6,802 nucleotides of DNA from contig JAFRAB010000005.1 of assembly GCA_017405675.1 (NCBI GenBank), forward strand, positions 1 through 6,802, in the 5' to 3' direction. Source of the stretch: Erysipelotrichaceae bacterium (lineage in GTDB: Bacteria > Bacillota_I > Bacilli_A > Erysipelotrichales > Erysipelotrichaceae). Positions 1 through 4,953 of this stretch are shown piece after piece. The position numbers and the translations under genes are program-made. The notes beneath the pieces were generated by a model. That model searched no databases, was not told where the DNA came from, and saw nothing but the letters and a program-made list of their open reading frames with translations. Position 1 is the first letter of the stretch. Every line of letters starts with the position of its first letter.

Positions 1-175
1 ATCTGGAGAGTCTTAAAACACAGGCTACATTGATCTAATAAAGAAAACCATCTGCATCACAGATATCTGCGATTACAGATGGTTATCATATACTCTGAGA
101 TTTAATTATTTCCGCTGTCTACTTGACAGGGTACGTATCAGTTTATAGCAGAGCAGGTTTTATATTATCTTCTTT
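1..175. other. Non-coding left flank downstream of the minus-strand block
   Basis: No supportable coding region was found here on either strand. The stretch holds the 3' untranslated region of the 299-aa membrane protein gene, whose stop is at 176-178, and a terminator-like hairpin at 46-84. A second, small inverted repeat (CTGTC, 5-nt loop, GACAG) lies at 115-129 and has no U-tract. Positions 1-40 show nothing recognisable; the neighbouring gene must lie beyond the window. Confidence 0.6.
41..84 (-). terminator. Rho-independent terminator after the 299-aa membrane protein gene
   Basis: The arms AACCATCTG (46-54) and CAGATGGTT (76-84) are perfect complements, with a further ATC/GAT pairing inside. 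Read on the minus strand, the stem is followed by a U-rich run (TTTTCTT, complement of 41-47). Its orientation and its position about 90 nt past the minus-strand stop suit termination of that gene. On the plus strand no T-run follows the stem, so it does not look bidirectional. The loop is larger than usual for a terminator, which lowers confidence slightly. Confidence 0.65.
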
Positions 176-1075
176 TTATTGATTAGAATTATCTTCCGGT
201 GAATGCTCAGATATCATCTTTGAGACCAGTGCTTCATATCCGATACTTTCCAGCAGTTCTCTCGTTTCATCTCCTCCATACAGATCGACTGCAATTGCCA
301 TATTAACGGAAATGTCCTTTCTGGCGTTCAGTTCCTCTTCTGACGGTTCATCTTTAAAGTTATCTGCATAATTCAGTTCTTTAAGAATCATTTCACGGAT
401 TTTGTCGTTGACAGGGTCTAACTGACTCCACCTTGCTCCCTTCCCGGTGAAAGGGTTACTGCCTCCTTCACTTAATGCATACCTGTATACCGCTTTATAT
501 TCGTGGGTCATTCCCGCTGCTTCAACTTTTTCCAGAATAGATAACATTAATTTATCTATGACAGGGAAAGTTCTGTCAGAATGGGCCAGCAGATATGGAA
601 GAAGCTGATTGTAGGCACGCTTGTTGAACTCACTTATAACAGAACTGAAATCATACCATTTGAAAACGACCGTGACATCCGCAGTATCCATATTCCCATA
701 AGACGGGTCTTTTTCCTGAATGACGATATCACCAATTCGATATTCGCTGATATCTTTGACCATGTCGTCGACTTTTGACTGATAAAGGGAGAGTTCGGTT
801 GAAGCACTGAAAAGATCTTCCTGAGTAACCGGATTCCCTTCGGAATCCAGGAGACTGTGATCGAATATGGTATAGATACTCAGCAGAGGACCGGAATATT
901 TATCAGACTTACCGAACAGTTCATCGGCGTCTTTCTGTGCGGTTTCCGTCAGCATTTGCCTGAATACCTCTTTAGGGCGGAAAAGTTCAATGATTTTGAC
1001 GCCGTATGTAGACAGAAGAACCACTGCCACAGCAACTGCAGCTATGATCAGTGTCTTTTTATTTACTTTTTTCAT
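176..1075 (-). CDS. Single-pass membrane protein of unknown function, 299 aa
   Basis: I do not recognise this family. The protein starts with a lysine-rich stretch (MKKVNKK) and then a hydrophobic segment at about residues 8-30. There is no lipobox cysteine, so it is better read as an uncleaved anchor, or possibly a Sec signal, than as a lipoprotein. The remaining roughly 265 residues are hydrophilic and should lie outside the cell. They include a beta-like stretch around residues 112-145 (ending VTVVFKWYDF) and otherwise look mainly helical, ending in an acidic/polar tail. The ATG at 1075 is chosen over an in-frame TTG at 1090 because that TTG overlaps a near-perfect Shine-Dalgarno (GGGAGGT, complement of 1082-1088) lying 6 nt upstream of the ATG. 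The gene is last in the minus-strand block and has its own likely promoter (1116-1124). An extracytoplasmic envelope role is inferred from topology only. Confidence 0.85.
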   Translation of the reverse strand: MKKVNKKTLIIAAVAVAVVLLSTYGVKIIELFRPKEVFRQMLTETAQKDADELFGKSDKYSGPLLSIYTIFDHSLLDSEGNPVTQEDLFSASTELSLYQSKVDDMVKDISEYRIGDIVIQEKDPSYGNMDTADVTVVFKWYDFSSVISEFNKRAYNQLLPYLLAHSDRTFPVIDKLMLSILEKVEAAGMTHEYKAVYRYALSEGGSNPFTGKGARWSQLDPVNDKIREMILKELNYADNFKDEPSEEELNARKDISVNMAIAVDLYGGDETRELLESIGYEALVSKMISEHSPEDNSNQ

Positions 1076-1115
1076 TTTTTTACCTCCCAATAAAACACGG
1101 TATTCCTGTTAACCA

Positions 1116-1124
1116 ATTATACCA
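1116..1124 (-). promoter_or_regulatory. Extended -10 promoter of the 299-aa membrane protein gene
   Basis: On the minus strand this reads TGG-TATAAT, a consensus -10 hexamer with the TGn extension. No good -35 hexamer lies 16-18 nt upstream, as is common for extended -10 promoters. The expected start point near 1109 gives a leader of about 35 nt containing the GGGAGGT ribosome binding site. A short inverted repeat (GGTAT at 1099-1103, ATACC at 1119-1123) spans the predicted start point. It could be an operator or chance. Confidence 0.5.
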
Positions 1125-1135
1125 TTTATATTAAT

Positions 1136-2347
1136 TCAGTTATTTCCTTTTGCCAGCTGTCTGTCATGTACTCTCAATATGTACATGCCGCATAGTAATG
1201 CAATAACCTGAAGAATGATTCCTACTGTAAAGCACGGTCTGTAGGAACCGGTGAAGTCATATATGTAGCCGAAGATCATGCTGCCGAAGTACATCAGGCC
1301 ATAAGGTACTGACTGAGCCGCAAAGACATCGGCGTACTGTTTGTTGCCGTAGACGTGTCTGATAAGCGCTGAAGTAGTTATCTGGTTACCGTAGGCAGTT
1401 CCCAATATGAAGGCTCCAATTAACAGAGCGATATTATTTGAGCTTACCAGCATTATTGCGCAGCCCAGGATAGCTGTAAGACAGCCAAAGGCAACACCAT
1501 ATCTGTCCCCCAGCTTGTCACAGACAATACCGGCAATGAACTTGAAAAACAGATTACCCAGCATGATGCTGCTGACTAACAGCGGACCTAATTCCGGTTT
1601 GCCCAGTGACCGGGCAAAACCGTTAAGATGATTGTTTATATGTATTAACAATGCCATCAGTACGGACATGACGCACAAAGCATAGAAGACCGGATCATTT
1701 ACTTTAAAAGGATGAGGATATAAGGTTTCCTGCTTTTTTTCGGACTGTTTTCCGTTTTCGGTAGTGAAAGGCTGGAAGTCTTTTTCTTCCGGGGTAAGCG
1801 TCAGAAACAGAAAGGCCGGTATGACCAGAACCAGCTGGAAGAAGGCCATGGTAAAGAAGCCGGCTTTCAGGCCATAGGTATTGACCACATGGCTGAACAG
1901 CGGTGAATACAGAGCACCAGCTATTCCGGAAAAGCCGAGAGCCAGAGCTGAAATTGAACTGCGGTAATCGGTAAACCAGTTACCGATGACGATTATTATG
2001 ATGGTACTGCTGAAAATGGCATTAAGCACACCTTTGAAGACATTAATAGCCAGATACAGATATACATTATTCATGAAACCGAAACTGCAGGTCAGCCGTG
2101 AACTGCATATGGCTGTTACCAGCATGACATAACGCAAAGGATACTTTCTGATAGCCCATAACATCAGCGGTGCACACAGTCCCGATACGATGCCGTAGAT
2201 GGTTGAAGCCAGCGAAACAGTACCTCTTAAGGCATTCATCTGCTCTGAAAGAGGGACAATGAAAGCACCGTAGGCATTTGCCGTTCCGGTACAGGCCCCA
2301 ATATAAAGACAGCAGCAGATTATTACCAGCAGGTAAGTACGCTTCAT
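1136..2347 (-). CDS. Major facilitator superfamily transporter, OFA/monocarboxylate-like
   Basis: The 403-residue protein has about 12 hydrophobic segments in two halves, split by a charged cytoplasmic loop at about residues 184-218. This is the usual size and layout of an MFS secondary transporter. In the second half, GIVCDKLGDRYG (273-284) matches the MFS motif A (GxxxDrxGrr) of the loop between helices 8 and 9. The stretch around 122-151 (GNWFTDYRSS, then GFSGIAGALYSPL) resembles the WF..R..(A/S)...G.G.G pattern of oxalate/formate antiporter and monocarboxylate-type carriers. The substrate cannot be read from sequence; a small organic anion is an inference. An unusual Cys-Cys-Cys lies in helix 1 (residues 11-13). 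The ATG at 2347 has a GGAG about 11 nt upstream. The start is 24 nt after the 118-aa gene stop with no terminator between, so the two are probably cotranscribed. Confidence 0.9.
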   Translation of the reverse strand: MKRTYLLVIICCCLYIGACTGTANAYGAFIVPLSEQMNALRGTVSLASTIYGIVSGLCAPLMLWAIRKYPLRYVMLVTAICSSRLTCSFGFMNNVYLYLAINVFKGVLNAIFSSTIIIIVIGNWFTDYRSSISALALGFSGIAGALYSPLFSHVVNTYGLKAGFFTMAFFQLVLVIPAFLFLTLTPEEKDFQPFTTENGKQSEKKQETLYPHPFKVNDPVFYALCVMSVLMALLIHINNHLNGFARSLGKPELGPLLVSSIMLGNLFFKFIAGIVCDKLGDRYGVAFGCLTAILGCAIMLVSSNNIALLIGAFILGTAYGNQITTSALIRHVYGNKQYADVFAAQSVPYGLMYFGSMIFGYIYDFTGSYRPCFTVGIILQVIALLCGMYILRVHDRQLAKGNN

Positions 2348-2371
2348 GATGTTATTTTCTCCAAGTAAAGA

Positions 2372-2728
2372 TTATCTGCCGAAAATGTTAGCCAGATTGC
2401 TGAAGATGTCAACGAATTCAGTGACTTTACCTAACCGGGTCTGTATGCCGTCAATGTCAACGGTAGCCAGCTTTTCAAAAGTTGAACCGTATTTTGTTAC
2501 CAGCCCGTCAACCTTGGTAAAAGCCTGCTCGATTTCGTTAACTACTCTGTTATACTGCTTGATAACAGCTACAACTTTAGGAACCACAGTAAAAACGCAA
2601 ACTATAATGGCAGCTATAACGAAAATAGCGATGATCAGTTTAATTCTTCTGATGACATCTCTCTGCCTCTTTTCCCGCAGCAGTTCCATCAGGATCTCAT
2701 GATCCTGTGCATTAATATTATTATCCAT
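2372..2728 (-). CDS. Small single-pass membrane protein with helical C-terminal domain, 118 aa
   Basis: The family is not recognised. The N-terminal 29 residues are highly charged and predicted cytoplasmic (ELLREKRQRDVIRRIK ends this part). One transmembrane helix follows at about 30-49 (LIIAIFVIAAIIVCVFTVV). The remaining roughly 65 residues are amphipathic and helical (around VVNEIEQAFTKVDGLVTKYG), with spacing that suggests a coiled coil or membrane-parallel helix. The architecture recalls DUF948- or YtxH-like envelope proteins, but I see no diagnostic motif for either. The start is supported by AAGAGGT (complement of 2736-2742) 7 nt before the ATG. It follows the amidase gene by 53 nt containing a terminator, and precedes the MFS gene by 24 nt. 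A partner or accessory role for the transporter or amidase is a guess from position alone. Confidence 0.8.
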   Translation of the reverse strand: MDNNINAQDHEILMELLREKRQRDVIRRIKLIIAIFVIAAIIVCVFTVVPKVVAVIKQYNRVVNEIEQAFTKVDGLVTKYGSTFEKLATVDIDGIQTRLGKVTEFVDIFSNLANIFGR

Positions 2729-2754
2729 AAGTATTACCTCTTAAGGATATTATA

Positions 2755-2783
2755 TATAAAAAAGGATTCCGTGTGGAATCCTT
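2755..2783 (-). terminator. Rho-independent terminator of the amidase gene, overlapping its stop codon
   Basis: AAGGATTCC (2762-2770) and GGAATCCTT (2775-2783) form a perfect 9-bp stem with a 4-nt loop. On the minus strand the stem runs into six or more T residues followed by an A/T-rich stretch. The TAA stop of the amidase gene (2782-2784) is part of the first arm, so a terminating ribosome would cover part of the hairpin. Only about 27 nt separate it from the next gene's ribosome binding site. Confidence 0.85.
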
Positions 2784-4443
2784 AATTGTATCCTTCAACT
2801 TTAGCCAGCTGTTTATAGACACTGCCCATGGCACTGAGAGGGAAGCAGTACTGGTCGTTGGTATTACCGCAGACCAGATAATCAACAATATTACCTTCGT
2901 TGTCTCTGATCACGTCCGTAATGAGAATTACGTGTGCCATATCACCATATTCTGATGTTTCAGAGTCAACATAGACGATGTCGCCTGGCTCTCCCAGATA
3001 TAGATTGAGTTTCTGGTCAACGACCATGCCGTCATCAATGCCTTCAATGTAGTTCTGGAAATAGTAGATGTGAATGAAGGCATAGGTAAAGCCGTTTTCA
3101 CCGTCAGACGGATCATAGTAACCCTGGAAGTTCTTCCACTGGTATGATCCGGTAGTATCATATGGAATGCCGCCGGCATGCATGCACTGAGAAACGAAGT
3201 TCATGCAGTTGGAACCGTAATACGGATACTGCAGATTTCTGACAGTGCCATACTGCTTGGCGTATTCGACTGCCTTGTTACGGTCATATGGGTGAGCAGC
3301 TGTTCTGATGCCAGATTTATCAGCCTTGCCGCTGTTGACATCCTGACGATTCTGTTCAAGCTGCCGGACACTGGCGTTGTAAGCTTCAGTATACCGGTTA
3401 CCGAGATCGTCGATCAGAGTTTTATAATCTGATGTTGAAGTGAATTTATCATCCAGATATATAAAGGCACCTTCTATATGATTAACTGATGTTATCTTAT
3501 ATTCTCCGTTGTCATACCGGAAGAAGAACCTGTTTTCGACGTTATGCTGTCTGGATTCAATACCAGGCAGATGATGGAAATTATAATAACCGTCTTCCCA
3601 TACGGTAACTTCTTTTTCTCCATATGGAGCATCTGCTATTTCTGAAATGACCAGATCATAATGACAGTCATCCAGAATCAGATTGTTTATGCTGTCCCTG
3701 CGGGCATTAACCATTAATTCGATGCCTTTGTTGAACAGATAGGCGTATCTCCGATAGTCGGAATGGAATAATGAAGTCGTGTCCTGAGGGTCAAGGTACT
3801 TTATGGAACGGTAATAGGCATTCATCACGTTCCTGATTTGATTTACCATGTGATCACTGATGCCTGCGTCGTTGGTTATGGTTCCGGCATAATCGAAATC
3901 GTCATCTGACACCTTTACGGTCCTGGTTATGAGGGCTTCGTTCTTGCTGGAGTCCTTGGAGGTATATACGATCTGATATTCACCGGCTTTGGTGGTATCA
4001 ACATTGCTTTTGACCTTAACGGCTTCTGTTATGTCTCCATCATAGTTATCAATGGCTGTTACACCCTGATCAGTATATTCACTGTTTATAGGTATCATGA
4101 TGTAGTCGCGTCCGTTCATGGTAAGTACAGGAGCGGTGGTGTCAACGATCCTTACCGTTCTGGAAAAGCTCTGCAGGAAAGAAGAGTATTTAAGACGATA
4201 TTTGCCCAGAGTATCAATATCAACAGTACCCTTAGGTGTTATCGGCTTTTTGGTAAAGCGGTTATAAGCGCCTGGATCAACAAATTCGCTGTGTACTTCC
4301 AATGTCATGGACTTATCGCCTTCCATTACTACAAAGACAGGAACTGTCTTAAGCAGAATAAACAGACAGAGGAAAACAATCAGCCCCAGTACTGTATATA
4401 CAAACCATTTCTTAAATCTTACTCTTTTCTTCTTTTTAGCCAT
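2782..4443 (-). CDS. Membrane-anchored Ig-like/Amidase_6 domain protein (putative cell-wall amidase)
   Basis: The 553-residue protein begins with a lysine/arginine-rich cytoplasmic tail (1-13) and a transmembrane anchor (about 14-36), with the rest outside the cell. Residues 42-100 look like a divergent Ig-like repeat (FVDPGAY). Residues 102-178 are a clear DUF5011-type Ig-like domain (YTDQGVTAIDNYDGDIT, then RTVKV). Residues about 195-335 form an NTF2-like alpha/beta region often seen before this catalytic domain. Residues about 384-550 match Amidase_6 (PF12671): YDRNKAVEYA, then SNCMNFVSQC with candidate nucleophile Cys413, GDMAHVILITD with His504, and GNTND with Asn527 as candidate third residue. 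Members are thought to be NlpC/P60- or CHAP-like cysteine peptidases or amidases acting on peptidoglycan, but few have been tested. The ATG at 4443 has AGAGGT 7 nt upstream. The gene diverges from ptsH and ends in its own terminator. Confidence 0.9.
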   Translation of the reverse strand: MAKKKKRVRFKKWFVYTVLGLIVFLCLFILLKTVPVFVVMEGDKSMTLEVHSEFVDPGAYNRFTKKPITPKGTVDIDTLGKYRLKYSSFLQSFSRTVRIVDTTAPVLTMNGRDYIMIPINSEYTDQGVTAIDNYDGDITEAVKVKSNVDTTKAGEYQIVYTSKDSSKNEALITRTVKVSDDDFDYAGTITNDAGISDHMVNQIRNVMNAYYRSIKYLDPQDTTSLFHSDYRRYAYLFNKGIELMVNARRDSINNLILDDCHYDLVISEIADAPYGEKEVTVWEDGYYNFHHLPGIESRQHNVENRFFFRYDNGEYKITSVNHIEGAFIYLDDKFTSTSDYKTLIDDLGNRYTEAYNASVRQLEQNRQDVNSGKADKSGIRTAAHPYDRNKAVEYAKQYGTVRNLQYPYYGSNCMNFVSQCMHAGGIPYDTTGSYQWKNFQGYYDPSDGENGFTYAFIHIYYFQNYIEGIDDGMVVDQKLNLYLGEPGDIVYVDSETSEYGDMAHVILITDVIRDNEGNIVDYLVCGNTNDQYCFPLSAMGSVYKQLAKVEGYN

Positions 4444-4461
4444 TCTACATACCTCTGAATC

Positions 4462-4474
4462 ATTATATATTATA
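4462..4474 (-). promoter_or_regulatory. Probable -10 region of the amidase gene (two overlapping TATAAT candidates)
   Basis: On the minus strand two consensus TATAAT hexamers occur one after the other (complements of 4469-4474 and 4462-4467), 19-31 nt before the amidase start codon. No convincing -35 box lies at standard spacing. The distal hexamer gives the more workable leader. The A/T-rich context could produce such matches by chance. Confidence 0.4.
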
Positions 4475-4533
4475 CGACATGAAAAGGAATAATTGCCTTA
4501 AACTTTCCTAAGATCGGCTTAATCTCCAATTGT

Positions 4534-4562
4534 GTGAAATTTCCCCTAATCCCTTATATAAT
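4534..4562 (+). promoter_or_regulatory. Possible second, upstream promoter for ptsH
   Basis: GTGAAA (4534-4539) and TATAAT (4557-4562) are spaced by exactly 17 nt. The -10 is consensus and the -35 matches 4 of 6 positions. If used, it would start transcription near 4569, upstream of the cre-like site, so a bound regulator there could block elongation. It is weaker evidence than for the proximal promoter, because the region is A/T-rich. Confidence 0.3.
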
Positions 4563-4572
4563 ATAAAAAATA

Positions 4573-4601
4573 TTGAAAACCCTTACATTTCACTGTATTA
4601 T
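4573..4601 (+). promoter_or_regulatory. Main ptsH promoter (TTGAAA - 17 nt - TATTAT)
   Basis: The -35 box TTGAAA (4573-4578) and -10 box TATTAT (4596-4601) each match 5 of 6 consensus positions with the optimal 17-nt spacer. Transcription would begin near 4608, giving a leader of about 26 nt with a strong GGGAGGTGG ribosome binding site. This fits a highly expressed gene. Confidence 0.75.
4574..4587 (+). promoter_or_regulatory. cre-like CcpA operator overlapping the ptsH -35 box
   Basis: TGAAAACCCTTACA matches the catabolite-responsive element consensus TGWAANCGNTNWCA at 13 of 14 positions. The flanking T on each side also fits the 16-nt WTG...CAW form. The one mismatch is C for G in the central CG, which is usually well conserved, so binding may be weak. 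It is embedded in the -35 and spacer of the ptsH promoter, a typical place for repression. A TGAAA/TTTCA inverted repeat with a 9-nt gap (4574-4592) encloses the site. Confidence 0.4.
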
Positions 4602-4633
4602 TAACTTAGAAAGAATTATGGGAGGTGGCTATA

Positions 4634-4900
4634 ATGCAGGAAGTTAAGGTTGTAGTAATTGACCCAGTTGGTTTACATGCTCGTCCAGCAACAGTAGCTG
4701 TAAACGCTGCAAGCAAGTGCAAATGCAAAGTTAGTGTTTCATTCAAGGGAAGAACAGTTGACATGAAGTCTATCATGGGCGTTATGTCATTAGGCATTCC
4801 TACTCAGTCAGAAATCACTCTTACATGTGATGGCGACGATGAAGAGAACGCATTAAACACTATCATTGAAACTCTGAAAGCTCAGAAGGTAATCGAGTAA
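4634..4900 (+). CDS. ptsH: Phosphocarrier protein HPr of the phosphotransferase system
   Basis: HPr accepts phosphate from enzyme I at His15 and passes it to sugar-specific EIIA domains. In Bacillota, HPr kinase also phosphorylates Ser46, making it the corepressor of CcpA. Both sites are present: VGLHARPA places the histidine at residue 15, and VDMKSIMGVMSLGI places the serine at residue 46. His15 rules out the Crh paralogue, which lacks it. The length of 88 residues is normal. The start is taken as ATG 4634, giving MQEVKVVV. An in-frame GTG at 4625 would add three residues, but it lies inside the GGAGG Shine-Dalgarno (4621-4625), which sits 8 nt before the ATG. A Cys-Lys-Cys (residues 29-31) is slightly unusual. 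The gene has its own promoter, a likely cre site and a terminator. No ptsI follows, unlike the common ptsHI operon. Confidence 0.97.
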   Translation: MQEVKVVVIDPVGLHARPATVAVNAASKCKCKVSVSFKGRTVDMKSIMGVMSLGIPTQSEITLTCDGDDEENALNTIIETLKAQKVIE

Positions 4901-4908
4901 ACAAAGCG

Positions 4909-4936
4909 AGGAAGAGCGAGAGCTCTTCCTTTTCTT
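4909..4936 (+). terminator. Rho-independent terminator/attenuator between ptsH and the mutase gene
   Basis: AGGAAGAGC (4909-4917) and GCTCTTCCT (4922-4930) form a perfect 9-bp stem closed by a GAGA loop, a GNRA-type tetraloop. TTTTCTT (4930-4936) follows. It begins 8 nt after the ptsH stop. The mutase ribosome binding site starts 2 nt after the T-tract. No separate mutase promoter is evident, so partial read-through is the likely way the mutase gene is expressed. Confidence 0.85.
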
Positions 4937-4953
4937 ACGGGAGATAAAGAAAT

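Noticed and set aside
115..129. CTGTC/GACAG hairpin downstream of the 299-aa gene
   Set aside because: A 5-bp stem with no T-run on either side is too weak to call a terminator; the hairpin at 46-84 is the better candidate.
123..149. Perfect TTGACA (123-128) followed by TATAGC (144-149) on the plus strand
   Set aside because: The spacer is only 15 nt and it points into the 3' end of a minus-strand gene with no plus-strand gene behind it.
1076..1090. In-frame TTG at 1090 as start of the 299-aa membrane protein
   Set aside because: That codon overlaps the GGGAGGT ribosome binding site of the ATG at 1075, so it would add only Shine-Dalgarno-encoded residues.
581..1093. Plus-strand open frames at 581-778 and 857-1093
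   Set aside because: They are antisense to the 299-aa gene, lack good ribosome binding sites and have no protein-like domain pattern.
2346..2702. Plus-strand open frame of about 118 codons opposite the small membrane protein
   Set aside because: The minus-strand frame has the ribosome binding site, a clear membrane segment and fits the gene order. The plus-strand translation is low-complexity serine/leucine-rich shadow sequence.
2749..2777. TATAAT (complement of 2749-2754) as a promoter for the 118-aa gene
   Set aside because: The start point would fall at the ribosome binding site, and the best -35 candidate (TCCACA) sits inside the terminator stem. The A/T run after a terminator gives such matches by chance.
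2928..3432. Other open frames within the amidase gene, such as 2928-3179 (minus) and 3178-3432 (plus)
   Set aside because: They overlap the well-supported Amidase_6 coding frame and show no independent signals.
4625..4633. In-frame GTG at 4625 as start of HPr
   Set aside because: It lies in the Shine-Dalgarno itself. Starting at ATG 4634 puts the active histidine at residue 15 and the regulatory serine at 46, as in the family.
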